DNA from: Glaciecola sp965660625
Lineage (GTDB): Bacteria; Pseudomonadota; Gammaproteobacteria; Enterobacterales; Alteromonadaceae
Length of the DNA: 64,000 nt
Assembly: GCA_965660625.1 (NCBI GenBank)
Contig: CBFIAR010000003.1
Coordinates: 62,001-126,000 of the forward strand
Reading direction: 5' to 3'
The notes under the pieces were generated by a model, which saw nothing but the letters and a program-made list of their open reading frames with translations, had not been told where the DNA came from and did not search any database. How positions within the stretch are numbered: the stretch's first letter is position 1; each line of letters starts with the position of its first letter. Positions 1 to 9,207 of the stretch are shown here, piece after piece. A program made the translations under genes and the position numbers.

Positions 1-52
1 AAGGAACGACGCGTTCCATTTTGAAATCTACTTCGACCTGTGGATGAGTCAT
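1..52 (-). CDS. Partial CDS, N-terminus of an unidentified protein
   Basis: An ATG at 52 (minus strand) opens a frame that runs off the left edge. It reads MTHPQVEVDFKMERVVP. A good ribosome site (AAGG) lies 7 nt upstream of the ATG, so the start is credible. Seventeen residues are too few to name a family. The gene is divergent from the PanP-type decarboxylase, so the roughly 217 bp between them must hold both promoters. Confidence 0.5.
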   Translation of the reverse strand, partial: MTHPQVEVDFKMERVVP

Positions 53-269
53 ATTAGTACCTTGTGTTGGTCGTTATTAGGCTGAAATTTCACCATCTGC
101 TCAATATATATCAGCTCTAAACAGCAAAGTCTTTAATGTTTTCAATAATTTCGCGTGTTTTTACATCAATTTAGCGTATTTTGTTGATATTTGTGACATC
201 CGATATCTTGGTATTGATGCAGAAGTGGGGTAAAGTTCGCGCTCGAAAGTTTTCATGTAAGGTTACAAA

Positions 270-1892
270 TTGGCAAAAGCAGAAGTTAGCTTAGAACATC
301 TATTTCGAGTTTTTACAAAACCCGAGCACAGTGATTCAACGTTAGCCAAAATAGAAAGGCATTTATCCGATAATATTTCGGACTTCCTTTCTCAGCATGT
401 GGTCACAAAAAAGACCTCTTTAGAAGAGATTGAAAAAGATTTCTTCAGCGCTGCTGTTCCCGACAGTCCAGAATTTGTATCTGAGCATGCAGAGTCCTTA
501 CTCACAAAGTTAGTCGCCCACTCGGTAAATACCTACTCTCCCACGTTCATTGGTCATATGACATCAGCATTGCCATATTTCCATTTAACGCTAGCGAAAT
601 TATTAGTCGGTTTAAATCAAAACTTAGTCAAAATTGAAACATCAAAAGCCTTCACGCCACTAGAGAGACAAACCCTGGGCATGATGCATAACTTGATTTA
701 TCAACAAGATGATAAATTTTATGAAGCTTATTTGCACAGTGCGGACCATTCGTTAGGGTCATTCTGTTCTGGCGGCACAGTGGCAAACATCACCGCACTT
801 TGGGTTGCTCGCAACCAACTGCTATCAGCTGATGGCAAGTTTCCTGGTGTAGCAAAAGCTGGTTTAGCGGCCGCTTATCGTCATTATGGTTACGATAATA
901 TAGGCGTGATGTCATCGAACCGAGGGCATTATTCCTTGTCCAAAACAGTAGACGTACTTGGCATTGGCCGCAACAATATGCTTACCGTGCACAGCCCCAC
1001 ACAAAAACTCGACCCGCATCAAGCGTTGAAGCTTGGTAAAGCATATCAAGAGTCAGGTAGTAAATTACTGGCCATTGTAGGTATTGCAGGCACGACCGAA
1101 ACAGGGCACGTTGACCCCTTAGATGAGCTTGCAGATGTTGCCAAAGAGCTCGGTTGTTGGTTTCATGTTGATGCTGCTTGGGGGGGTGCAACCCTATTTT
1201 CTGAGCGCTATCGGAGCAAATTGGTCGGTATCGAACAAGCAGATTCAGTTACCATTGATGCACATAAGCAAATGTACGTGCCCATGGGCGCAGGGATGGC
1301 GCTATTTAAGGACCCGAAACACAGTAACGCTGTTCGTCATCATGCTCAATACATCTTACGCGAGGGCTCTAAAGATTTAGGTGCGACCACGCTTGAAGGA
1401 TCACGCAACGGCATGGCGTTAATGGTGTATTCTTCACTGCATATATTAGGGCGCAGAGGATACGAACTCCTCATCAATAAAAGCATTGAGTTAGCACTGG
1501 AATATGCTGCGATGATTAATGCTCACCCTGATTTTGAGCTCACGACACAACCCACTTTATCGTTGTTGACTTACCGACTCCGACCACATGCATTGTCTGT
1601 CTTGGAGGATATGCCAGCGTCATATGTGACGCATATCAATAAAAAATTAGATAGTTTGACTGTGTCTGTGCAAAAACAGCAGCGAGAAGCTGGTAAGTCA
1701 TTTGTATCCAGAACCCGAATTGAAATTGAGAAATACAATGGTCAAGTTATTACTGTATTTCGAGTAGTATTGGCAAACCCTTTAACAACCAAAGAGCATC
1801 TGTCTCATATCCTTGAAGAGCAAATTAACATTGCGCGTGGCAATAGCATTTGGAATTCGCTTGCTACAAGTATCAGCACAAAAATAGCATAG
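270..1892 (+). CDS. panP: Pyridoxal-dependent aspartate 1-decarboxylase, PanP type
   Basis: Predicted to convert L-aspartate to beta-alanine for pantothenate and CoA synthesis, replacing the pyruvoyl enzyme PanD. The 540-residue protein has the group II PLP decarboxylase fold (GadB/DDC-like). Visible are a substrate-side FCSGGTVANITALW segment near residue 170, HVDAAWGG near 300 and the PLP lysine in TIDAHKQM (K333). The start is TTG, with a TAAGG ribosome site about 7 nt upstream. The length fits the marine PanP family rather than bacterial glutamate decarboxylases (about 460 aa). The gene stands alone. Glutamate or another amino acid as substrate cannot be excluded from sequence. Confidence 0.8.
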   Translation: MAKAEVSLEHLFRVFTKPEHSDSTLAKIERHLSDNISDFLSQHVVTKKTSLEEIEKDFFSAAVPDSPEFVSEHAESLLTKLVAHSVNTYSPTFIGHMTSALPYFHLTLAKLLVGLNQNLVKIETSKAFTPLERQTLGMMHNLIYQQDDKFYEAYLHSADHSLGSFCSGGTVANITALWVARNQLLSADGKFPGVAKAGLAAAYRHYGYDNIGVMSSNRGHYSLSKTVDVLGIGRNNMLTVHSPTQKLDPHQALKLGKAYQESGSKLLAIVGIAGTTETGHVDPLDELADVAKELGCWFHVDAAWGGATLFSERYRSKLVGIEQADSVTIDAHKQMYVPMGAGMALFKDPKHSNAVRHHAQYILREGSKDLGATTLEGSRNGMALMVYSSLHILGRRGYELLINKSIELALEYAAMINAHPDFELTTQPTLSLLTYRLRPHALSVLEDMPASYVTHINKKLDSLTVSVQKQQREAGKSFVSRTRIEIEKYNGQVITVFRVVLANPLTTKEHLSHILEEQINIARGNSIWNSLATSISTKIA

Positions 1893-2161
1893 TTTTATTC
1901 TGATTTGAGCTACACCTTTTTAGCCATAATTTTACGTGCACAAAAAATTAATATGAGGGACAAGAAAATGCTAAGCTTCACGCGACACCCTGCCTTTACA
2001 GGTGTTTAAGGGGAGGTAATTTACGTTTTTCAATAAATTAATCTTTTTCCCTCATTTTGGGTGCAATTAATGCAGAGCATTGATATTCTCGAACTGATTA
2101 ATAAAAACAATCAACTTATGCTGCCAGATATCTTGTTGGTAACGAAAAGTGAATAAAAAGT

Positions 2162-2998
2162 GTGCTAATAAAAACAACTGTAATCATGCTATTGATTTGT
2201 GTCAGTTTACTTGTGAACGCTGCCCAGCAAGTCAAACACTACTCAAGCTTAAAGCAAAAAAAGGCTCGTATTGCCATCATTATTGACGATATCGGTAACC
2301 AGAGAGCCGACGCGGCTTCATTTGTCTTGCCTGAAAAGGTCACTTTTTCAATACTCCCTCATACGCCTTTTTCGACGGAGTTTGCCACTTACTCTTATCA
2401 TCAAGGGCGCGAGGTTATGTTACATATGCCCATGGAGTCTCTGCACGGTGAAGCGTTGGGAGATGGCGCCTTATTGGCCAGTATGTATCCTAACGAAGTA
2501 GAGAATGCCTTATTGTTAGCCCTAGAATCCGTGCCATACGCCATCGGCGTGAATAATCATATGGGCAGCAAACTTACACAAATTACGCTGCAGATGAATG
2601 CGGTAATGGATGTGCTTAACAATAATAATTTATATTTCATAGATAGCCGCACGACTAAATTTACCAAAGCACATCAGATTGCTCAGCAACATGGTGTAGC
2701 AACTGCTCAGCGCCATGTCTTTCTTGATCACTACGCGAATGAAGTATTCCTTGAAAAGCAGTTTGAGCAGCTTGTTCGTAAGGCAAGACACAACGGCGCA
2801 GTCATCGGTATTGCTCATCCTTATGCCATCACTATCTCGTTCTTAAACAAGAAGTTGGCAAACTTACCAGAGGATGTCGAGCTCATTACGGTCAGTGAGT
2901 TCTTAGCGCTTGGGGGCAAGGATATTATCGATGGCTTCAAACGGCCCCGGCTTGTTAATAAGTCGAGACAGAGCATTACTGACAATGCTCCTAAATAA
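2162..2998 (+). CDS. Divergent polysaccharide deacetylase family protein (YibQ-like)
   Basis: The 278-aa exported protein starts with a hydrophobic signal peptide (about residues 1-20, ending LLVNA|AQ). It then shows the family strand RIAIIIDDIGNQ near residue 35, HMPME near 92, and a histidine in IGIAHPYA near 215. This is the DUF610/YibQ branch of the NodB-like deacetylase fold, usually found next to envC. Here no envC neighbour is present within the window. The start is GTG with a weak ribosome site. The substrate is unknown; a periplasmic role in envelope polysaccharide or peptidoglycan is inferred. Confidence 0.75.
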   Translation: MLIKTTVIMLLICVSLLVNAAQQVKHYSSLKQKKARIAIIIDDIGNQRADAASFVLPEKVTFSILPHTPFSTEFATYSYHQGREVMLHMPMESLHGEALGDGALLASMYPNEVENALLLALESVPYAIGVNNHMGSKLTQITLQMNAVMDVLNNNNLYFIDSRTTKFTKAHQIAQQHGVATAQRHVFLDHYANEVFLEKQFEQLVRKARHNGAVIGIAHPYAITISFLNKKLANLPEDVELITVSEFLALGGKDIIDGFKRPRLVNKSRQSITDNAPK

Positions 2999-3035
2999 AC
3001 TTTCTTAATAAATATCCTCGTATTGTTTTAAAACT

Positions 3036-3064
3036 TTTACAGTTCTCAAGTTAAATGTTATATT
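3036..3064 (+). promoter_or_regulatory. Sigma70 promoter of the merC-like gene
   Basis: The -35 is TTTACA (3036-3041) and the -10 is TATATT (3059-3064), with a 17-nt spacer. It lies about 50 bp before the ATG at 3115. The -10 is embedded in the Zur-like palindrome, which is the geometry expected for repression. Confidence 0.6.
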
Positions 3065-3073
3065 ATAACGATG
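3053..3073. promoter_or_regulatory. Zur-like operator (zinc uptake regulator box)
   Basis: The sequence is AAATGTTATATTATAACGATG. Its core GTTATA-T-TATAAC is a perfect palindrome centred at 3063. It closely matches the gammaproteobacterial Zur consensus (GTTATAnTATAAC core). It overlaps the -10 of the merC-like gene, so zinc-bound Zur would block transcription. The match is seen directly; binding is inferred. Confidence 0.7.
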
Positions 3074-3114
3074 TTATGATGTGTAATTATCCAATCCGTT
3101 TTTGAGAAGAGTAT

Positions 3115-3600
3115 ATGAACAGCAGAGTCGCTGAACTTAAACCAGACGTACTAAAAACAGAGGGCACAGTAAACAGTGTCGTGCAAGCCTCTGCTGTGCC
3201 TAAAACGAAGAATGTCGTTCTAGATCGCATCGGTATCTGGGTGTCTAGCGCTTGTGCATTGCACTGTTTGCTTTTGCCTGTTTTGCTTCCTATTGCCCCC
3301 CTAGTAGCTAGTAGTGTTTTCGCTGAAGTTTGGTTTGAAAGAATGATACTGACCTTTTCAATTTTGGTTGGTTTTGCTGCTTTGTTTGTTGGGTTTCATA
3401 AATATCATCGTCAACTTTATCCGATTTATTCTCTAGTTCTTGGGGGCTTAATATACTGGAATAAAGATATCTTTGGCCACCAATATGAACCATTCACTAT
3501 CGCCATTGGCGCGTTTTTGATTATTGCAGCTCATGTTACCAACATGCGACTTTGCAACAGTTGTAAAACGTGTGACGATGAATGCGGGTCCGCAAAATAG
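3115..3600 (+). CDS. MerC-domain membrane protein, probable zinc-regulated metal transporter
   Basis: The 161-residue protein has about four membrane segments (roughly residues 40-60, 75-95, 100-117 and 120-140). It carries the MerC signature CALHCLLLPVLLPIAP in the first helix. A cysteine-rich tail, CNSCKTCDDECGSAK, is suited to metal binding. MerC proteins are classed as mercury transporters, but no mer genes lie nearby. The upstream Zur-like box argues for a role in zinc supply under zinc limitation. The start ATG at 3115 has a GAGAAG-type ribosome site. Family membership is clear; the zinc role is inferred from the operator. Confidence 0.75.
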   Translation: MNSRVAELKPDVLKTEGTVNSVVQASAVPKTKNVVLDRIGIWVSSACALHCLLLPVLLPIAPLVASSVFAEVWFERMILTFSILVGFAALFVGFHKYHRQLYPIYSLVLGGLIYWNKDIFGHQYEPFTIAIGAFLIIAAHVTNMRLCNSCKTCDDECGSAK

Positions 3601-3698
3601 TATAAGTTAATCGATAGCGCGTTCAGGCCCTGAGTTATGTGCTTCAGAAAGCGCTCGCTCCAATGTCAATCACAGTTTCAAAACAACAATAAGTAAAT

Positions 3699-4733
3699 AT
3701 GGATTCTTTGACACAAATCGCCCTTGGCGGGGCGGTTGGTTACGCTGTTCTGGGGAATAAAGTTGGGCGCAAAGCGCTCATTTGGGGCGCTGTTTTAGGA
3801 ACGTTGCCCGATGTTGATATCTTCCTACCGTACGCTGGTGAAGTCGAAGCATTCACGTATCACCGTGGTTTCAGCCATTCTCTGCTCGTTTATCTTCTTC
3901 TAAGCCCGATTATCACTTGGCTCATTTTAAAACTACATACCGGTACTCGCCAGTATGCAAAACAGTGGTTTTGGCTTGTGCTCCTAAGTTTATCCACACA
4001 TGCAATATTAGATAGCTTCACAGTTTACGGAACACAATTAATGTGGCCCCTCACTGAATACCCCTTCGGTGTGTCTAATCTGTTCATTGTTGACCCCTTG
4101 TACACTTTGCCTTTATTACTGGGCTTAGCATTTTCTCTATTTCCTAGGGTAAAGATGATGACAGCCCGCCGTATGAACTTGTATGGTTTAGTGTTAAGCA
4201 GTATTTATATTTGTTGGTCTTTGATTGCCAAGGTTGTGATTGATCAAAAGGTTGAAGTCGCTTTACAAAATAGAAATATACAAACAGACCTTTACATCAG
4301 CACGCCTGCTCCACTCAGCACCTTGCTTTGGCGAGTTGTTGTGATGTCAGATGATCGCTATTATGAGGGATATACCTCTGTTTTTGATTCTCCGCAAGAC
4401 CTTAGCTTAAATGCATACCACACTTACCCCGAACTCCTCAATGAAATCCAAACTGAATGGGGCGTAGAGCGACTACGATGGTTTACCAAAGGCTTTTACT
4501 CAGTGCGCCAGAAAGCAGAAAAGATCGTGCTTTCTGATTTGCGAATGGGGATGGAATGCAGCTACGTGTTCAACTTCGCGGTCGGTGAAAAGACTGAGTC
4601 AGGCATACAAGCTGGCGATTTTGAAAAGGTGAGTCAGCGCCCAGACCTCAGTCAAATTGGCCGTATTTGGGATAGAATTTGGGACCCGAGTGTTTCATTA
4701 GTGCCCGCTCTGGCGGCTAATGAATGCGAATAA
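3699..4733 (+). CDS. YdjM-like inner membrane metal-dependent hydrolase
   Basis: The 344-residue protein belongs to the YdjM/DUF457 family. The N-terminus MDSLTQIALGGAVGYA is typical. It is followed by GTLPDVDIF near residue 36 and the histidine motif YHRGFSHSL near 58. The family treats these conserved Asp/His residues as a metal site. About five hydrophobic helices occupy residues 1-180, followed by a soluble C-terminal half. In E. coli ydjM is SOS-regulated, but I see no clear LexA box upstream here. The biochemical substrate is not established for the family. Confidence 0.75.
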   Translation: MDSLTQIALGGAVGYAVLGNKVGRKALIWGAVLGTLPDVDIFLPYAGEVEAFTYHRGFSHSLLVYLLLSPIITWLILKLHTGTRQYAKQWFWLVLLSLSTHAILDSFTVYGTQLMWPLTEYPFGVSNLFIVDPLYTLPLLLGLAFSLFPRVKMMTARRMNLYGLVLSSIYICWSLIAKVVIDQKVEVALQNRNIQTDLYISTPAPLSTLLWRVVVMSDDRYYEGYTSVFDSPQDLSLNAYHTYPELLNEIQTEWGVERLRWFTKGFYSVRQKAEKIVLSDLRMGMECSYVFNFAVGEKTESGIQAGDFEKVSQRPDLSQIGRIWDRIWDPSVSLVPALAANECE

Positions 4734-4742
4734 AATCGCTCA

Positions 4743-5525
4743 CTAGGTAAGGGTGGTAGTGTAAGCCTTACCGTCTCTTTGACTAATGCATTGCCTTGCC
4801 CAGTCCGGGCGGTCTGTGAATATACCATCGACGCCCATGTCTAGCAGGTCTAACAGGGTTTCTTCATGGTTCACTGTGTAACACCAGACCTTCTTACCGC
4901 GCGCATGAGCATCTTCAACAAAATCTGCATTTACTGTATTCCAATCGGTTGCCGCTATTGATACACCTAAGGTATCGGCGTATTGAGCGTGATCGTAAGG
5001 CGCATGCGCAATCAATGCGCCAAACTCGATTGGACATTGTGAGGGGCGAAGCTTTCCTGCTAAAGGTGCTTCAGAGCATAACTCGGCCTCTATGAAGTCG
5101 CTAAAACTGATTTTTATGGCCATTAATAAAGGATGGTCAAAGGATGAAATTACTACTTTGCAGTTATGTTCGGCGATGAGCTTCTTGACGTAGACAACAA
5201 ACTCCTGAATACATAGAAGGGACTTAACTTCAATATTTAAGATAACTAGGTCACTTATTAGCGCAGCAACTTCATTTAAAGTCGGTATTTGGTCCTCACC
5301 TTTGACTAGCAATTGGCGAACTTGGTTTAAGGGCTGGTCAAATATACGGCCTTTGCCATTTGTCAGTTTATTTACATATGGATCGTGGAAGACTAGGAAC
5401 TCATGTTCAACTTGGTGAATGTCTAGCTCTATCGCGTCGACATCAAGCAATAATGCATGTTTGAAAGCTACCATTGTATTTTCAGTATATTGGCTGCTAA
5501 AACCTCGGTGAGCAATTACGAGCAT
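4743..5525 (-). CDS. Glycerophosphodiester phosphodiesterase
   Basis: Predicted to hydrolyse glycerophosphodiesters to sn-glycerol 3-phosphate and an alcohol. The 260-aa protein has no signal peptide, so it is likely cytoplasmic (UgpQ-like). The GDPD signature is present: IAHRGFSSQYTENTMVAF at the N-terminus (catalytic His, Arg, Glu), then AIELDIHQ and VFHDP (metal and second His), and DGIFTDRP near the end. The ATG at 5525 overlaps the end of the upstream transporter gene by 10 nt, so translation is probably coupled. The co-oriented psd upstream suggests a shared phospholipid context. Confidence 0.88.
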   Translation of the reverse strand: MLVIAHRGFSSQYTENTMVAFKHALLLDVDAIELDIHQVEHEFLVFHDPYVNKLTNGKGRIFDQPLNQVRQLLVKGEDQIPTLNEVAALISDLVILNIEVKSLLCIQEFVVYVKKLIAEHNCKVVISSFDHPLLMAIKISFSDFIEAELCSEAPLAGKLRPSQCPIEFGALIAHAPYDHAQYADTLGVSIAATDWNTVNADFVEDAHARGKKVWCYTVNHEETLLDLLDMGVDGIFTDRPDWARQCISQRDGKAYTTTLT

Positions 5526-6397
5526 TGTTTGGCTTTTTGATTTTCTTTATGCGTGTTAATAGTTTCGTATATCGCCGCTGAAATTACCAGCAAACCACCA
5601 ACTAAAGTTTCCCAAGTAGGTTGTTCGTTGATCAAAATCATAGCAAACAAAATAGCGTAAAACGGTTGCATGCATGCAACCAAAGAAAAGGTTTTGGCGC
5701 GCAAATGCTGCAATGCACTGGCGACCATAGCATGCGGGATCGCGGTGAAAAACGTCCCCAGTGCAAACAGCAACCATAATGTATTCAAATCAATCAGCAC
5801 GATTTCATCGGATACAAAAAATACCAAGGTAGGGCAGACAATGAGTGTTTGCCATGCCATTGCTTTTGCACCTCTGTAATGTGAAAAATAATGGCGATGC
5901 AATAAGTTGCGCATAGCATAAAGAAACGCAGAAAATATGCCTACAATCACGCCCAAAGTAACGTCATTTTTGATTGAAGCATCCGGAACGATTAACGCGA
6001 TACCCGCAAGCACAACAAGTGCACTTGCTATGTCCTGCCATAACAACCGGTTTTTCTCAAAATAGGGTTCGATTAACACTGTGATGACGGGGAACGTGAA
6101 TAGGGCAATAATACCGACTGAGACGCTCGATAGCTGCATCGCCATAAAGTAGGTTACCCAGTGCACTGCCATAATGATTCCAAGCCCAAAGGCAATGAAA
6201 TAGTCTCTTTTTGAATTCAGTCGTAACCCATCTCCACTTAGCTTTGCGACAGCAAATAGTAGCAGGCAGGCAAACACCGAACGACCAAAAGTAATGTCAA
6301 TTGAGCCCAAGGGTATGAGTTGCGAAAAAAGCGCAGTGCCGCCTAACAGCATTACAGTAATATGCAATGATATTAGGCTTTTCTTGACGGGATCCAT
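5516..6397 (-). CDS. DMT superfamily transporter (EamA domains)
   Basis: About 293 residues with roughly ten hydrophobic helices in two EamA repeats. This is the layout of drug/metabolite exporters such as RhaT/YdcZ relatives. Two starts are adjacent: TTG at 6400 and ATG at 6397; I prefer the ATG. The gene begins 5 nt after psd ends and overlaps the GDPD gene by 10 nt, so psd, this gene and GDPD look like one operon. The substrate cannot be told from sequence. Confidence 0.8.
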   Translation of the reverse strand: MDPVKKSLISLHITVMLLGGTALFSQLIPLGSIDITFGRSVFACLLLFAVAKLSGDGLRLNSKRDYFIAFGLGIIMAVHWVTYFMAMQLSSVSVGIIALFTFPVITVLIEPYFEKNRLLWQDIASALVVLAGIALIVPDASIKNDVTLGVIVGIFSAFLYAMRNLLHRHYFSHYRGAKAMAWQTLIVCPTLVFFVSDEIVLIDLNTLWLLFALGTFFTAIPHAMVASALQHLRAKTFSLVACMQPFYAILFAMILINEQPTWETLVGGLLVISAAIYETINTHKENQKAKQCS

Positions 6398-6402
6398 CAA
6401 GA

Positions 6403-7281
6403 TTATTTAGCGTCGTTAGTTTTTTCGATATCGTCTTTAATAACGGCGAATGGCTGGCCTAACCGTGTCACCATACCAGCCTGTAGATCATCGAATTCCA
6501 CTGCATTGGGTTCAAAGCAAACCACAATGGTAGAGCCCAACTTAAAGCGACCCATTTCCTCGCCCTTTTTCAAGCGTATATCTTCATCTTCATATTGCCA
6601 GTGTTGCACTGTCTTGCCCGCGGGTGGCGTTATATTACCGGCCCAAACCGTTTCAATACTTGCCACGATGGTGGCGCCGACAAGTACAATAGCTACTTTT
6701 CCAACAGGGGTGTCAAATATCGTTACAACGCGCTCATTTCGTGCAAATAAACCAGGAACATTTGCAGCCGTGAGTGGATTCACAGAAAATAATTCGCCTG
6801 GTACGTGCAGCATATCGGTGAGTTTGCCGTCGATTGGCATATGAATGCGATGGTAATCTTTAGGCGATAAATAAATAGTAGCGAATTCGCCGCCTTTAAA
6901 TATACTCGCTAGCTCAGGTTTGCCGCCCAATAGTGTTGTTAGGCTATAGTTGTGACCTTTAGCCTGAAAAATATTATCGCCAATAATTTTACCAAATTGG
7001 CTGACTCTTCCATCAACAGCCTGGCAAAGCTGTTTGTCATTATCGTCAATAGGGCGAATGTCATCTTTCAATTCGCGGGTAAAAAAAGCATTAAACGTTC
7101 TGTAGTCGCTCGGGTTAGAATGTTTAGCTTCCGACATATCTACTTTAAATGCTTTTATAAAAATGTTGATAAGAAACTGCGTTAAGGCGCCTGCTTCAGC
7201 AGCCGCTAAGCAACCAATCATTCTGGATAATAAATGTTTTGGAAGTATGTATTGAACACGAACTTTAAGCCAATCTAGCAC
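6403..7281 (-). CDS. psd: Phosphatidylserine decarboxylase proenzyme
   Basis: Makes phosphatidylethanolamine from phosphatidylserine at the inner membrane. The 292-aa proenzyme should cleave itself in the LGST motif (FKLGSTIVVCF near residue 254), leaving a pyruvoyl group on the new serine end. Other family landmarks are YRTFNAFFTRELK near 63, DGRVSQFG near 90, and YLSPKDYHRIHMPIDG near 140 with the catalytic histidines. The start is GTG, with a GGAG ribosome site 8 nt upstream. It follows rsgA on the same strand, the same order as in E. coli. Confidence 0.95.
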   Translation of the reverse strand: MLDWLKVRVQYILPKHLLSRMIGCLAAAEAGALTQFLINIFIKAFKVDMSEAKHSNPSDYRTFNAFFTRELKDDIRPIDDNDKQLCQAVDGRVSQFGKIIGDNIFQAKGHNYSLTTLLGGKPELASIFKGGEFATIYLSPKDYHRIHMPIDGKLTDMLHVPGELFSVNPLTAANVPGLFARNERVVTIFDTPVGKVAIVLVGATIVASIETVWAGNITPPAGKTVQHWQYEDEDIRLKKGEEMGRFKLGSTIVVCFEPNAVEFDDLQAGMVTRLGQPFAVIKDDIEKTNDAK

Positions 7282-7359
7282 TGGATGCTCTCCGAAATTT
7301 AGTCATTAAGATTATACAACAAAGAATAAACGAATGAGGAATTAAGTTCTTATGTGCAA

Positions 7360-8391
7360 TTACCCTTTCGAATAAGAAGGTCGGTTTTCTTCCAGAGAAT
7401 CAACAATTTTATGATAACTTTCATAACGGTCTTCGGTTATTTTTCCTTCCATGACGGCCTGCCTAATAAGACATCCAGGATCAGTCCCATGTTTACAGTC
7501 GGTAAATTTACAGCCACCAATATAATCACGAAACTCAATAAAGCCGGAAGTAACTTTCTCGACGGGTAGGTGCCACAGCCCAAATTCTCGCACTCCTGGT
7601 GAGTCGATAAGATCGCCGCCTTGTTCAAAGTGCAGCAGTTTTGCGGCAGTTGTTGTGTGCTGTCCCAGTCCTGAATTTTGTGAGATGTCACCCACTACTT
7701 CTTCTGCATCGGGCAATAATTGGTTAATGATACTCGACTTACCAACCCCACTTTGCCCAACGAATACGCTAATCTTATCTTTAAGTAAGCTTGATAGCTC
7801 ATCTACGCCTTCTTGGGTAACGCAACTCATGTAAATGACTTTGTAACCAATTTCTTCATAAATTTCTACAACCTCCTTCACCCATTCGCGGTCCTCATCA
7901 CTCAACAGTTCCATTTTGTTGATGACAATCACTGGTGCAATAGCGACGTCTTCACAAGCAACCAAGTAGCGGTCGATGATGTGTGCTGATAGCTGGGGTA
8001 CGATTGCGTTTACCACAATGATTTGATCGATATTAGCGGCGATAGGTTTTACACCATCATAAAAGTCGGGTCGTGTTAACGTGGTTACTCTATCCAATAC
8101 TACTTCTATGACACCACGGTCGCGAGAGTCGTCAGATTGGCTTGGGCGAAATAATACATTGTCTCCGCATACAACAGAGTTAACGGTTCGTCGAATATGA
8201 CACTTATGCACGACACCATCGTCAATCGATTCGACGTTTGCGTGCTTTCCAAAGCGGCCAATGACACGACCCTTTAACTCAGTTCCGAGGTGCTCATCAC
8301 TGTGCACAACCTGTTTGCTTGCGAGGCGTTTTGTGCGGTTATCTTGCACCTGTCTTTTTTGACGATCAGATAATTTGGGTTTCTTAGCCAC
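7360..8391 (-). CDS. rsgA: Small ribosomal subunit biogenesis GTPase RsgA
   Basis: A circularly permuted GTPase that checks late 30S assembly. The 343 residues comprise an N-terminal OB fold (about 35-105) and the permuted G domain, with NKMELL (G4) near 150 preceding the P-loop GQSGVGKSSIINQLLP near 215 and DSPGVREFG (G3) near 265. A C-terminal zinc finger (CKFTDCKHGTDPGC) follows near 295. The start is GTG, with AAGG 5 nt upstream. It is divergent from orn, as in E. coli. Confidence 0.95.
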   Translation of the reverse strand: MAKKPKLSDRQKRQVQDNRTKRLASKQVVHSDEHLGTELKGRVIGRFGKHANVESIDDGVVHKCHIRRTVNSVVCGDNVLFRPSQSDDSRDRGVIEVVLDRVTTLTRPDFYDGVKPIAANIDQIIVVNAIVPQLSAHIIDRYLVACEDVAIAPVIVINKMELLSDEDREWVKEVVEIYEEIGYKVIYMSCVTQEGVDELSSLLKDKISVFVGQSGVGKSSIINQLLPDAEEVVGDISQNSGLGQHTTTAAKLLHFEQGGDLIDSPGVREFGLWHLPVEKVTSGFIEFRDYIGGCKFTDCKHGTDPGCLIRQAVMEGKITEDRYESYHKIVDSLEENRPSYSKG

Positions 8392-8488
8392 GTGAACCTT
8401 GTTGATTGAATACTTGTTGGCGAAATGCTTAGTTGCATGTTACCTTTTTTAGTCTTTATTTTCATGATATTTAATAACCGAGGTAATC

Positions 8489-9046
8489 ATGCCGTCAAAT
8501 CAAGCCCTAAATGACTCCAACCTAGTTTGGATCGATATGGAAATGACGGGGCTAGACCCTGAAACTTGCGTGGTCATGGAAATCGCAACCATCGTAACTG
8601 ATAAAGAGCTAAATATCATAGCTCAAGGTCCAGTGATTGCCGTGCATCAACCCGACGATGTGCTTGATAACATGGATGAGTGGTGCATAAAAACCCACGG
8701 CGGCACTGGCTTAACCGAACGCTGCAGAACAAGTAAATTCGACGTTGATTCGGCGGCAAAAGAAACGATCTCATTCTTAGAGAAATACGTGCCTAAAGGA
8801 AAGTCTCCGCTGTGTGGCAATACAATTGGTCAAGATAGACGTTTTTTAGTCAAGTATATGCCAGAATTAGAAGCATACTTTCATTACCGTAGCATAGATG
8901 TCAGTACAATAAAGGAGTTAACCGCTCGCTGGAAACCAGAGGTGCTAGCTGGGTTTAAGAAGAAAGGGTTGCATTTGGCGCTTGATGACATTATTGAGTC
9001 GATAGATGAAATGAAATTTTATCGTGAGAATGTGTTTAAGATTTAG
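8489..9046 (+). CDS. orn: Oligoribonuclease
   Basis: A DEDDh 3'-5' exonuclease that degrades 2-5 nt RNAs and pGpG. The 185-residue length matches the family. Motifs seen: WIDMEMTGLDPE (Asp, Glu) near residue 14, SPLCGNTIGQDRRFL near 110, and the final Asp/His segment with FHYRSIDVSTIKEL near 130 and LALDDIIESI near 160. The ATG at 8489 has a GAGG site 5 nt upstream. A tRNA-Gly gene follows, as in E. coli, where orn is followed by glyVXY. Confidence 0.96.
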   Translation: MPSNQALNDSNLVWIDMEMTGLDPETCVVMEIATIVTDKELNIIAQGPVIAVHQPDDVLDNMDEWCIKTHGGTGLTERCRTSKFDVDSAAKETISFLEKYVPKGKSPLCGNTIGQDRRFLVKYMPELEAYFHYRSIDVSTIKELTARWKPEVLAGFKKKGLHLALDDIIESIDEMKFYRENVFKI

Positions 9047-9085
9047 GCGTTTGCAGCTTATTTTACAAATAATTGAAAATTAGAC

Positions 9086-9113
9086 TTGCACTGCCTGAGT
9101 ATTTTTGTAAAAT
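9086..9113 (+). promoter_or_regulatory. Promoter of tRNA-Gly
   Basis: The -35 is TTGCAC (9086-9091) and the -10 is TAAAAT (9108-9113), with a 16-nt spacer. A GC-rich discriminator (GCGCCTCC) follows immediately, as expected for a stringently controlled stable RNA promoter. The tRNA starts about 13 nt after the -10. Confidence 0.65.
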
Positions 9114-9126
9114 GCGCCTCCAGATT

Positions 9127-9202
<76 letters not shown>

Positions 9203-9207
9203 AATTC

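Noticed and set aside
2070..2156. 28-codon plus-strand frame just before the YibQ-like gene (MQSIDILELINKNN...)
   Set aside because: No convincing ribosome site, no recognisable family; probably chance, although a translated leader cannot be excluded.
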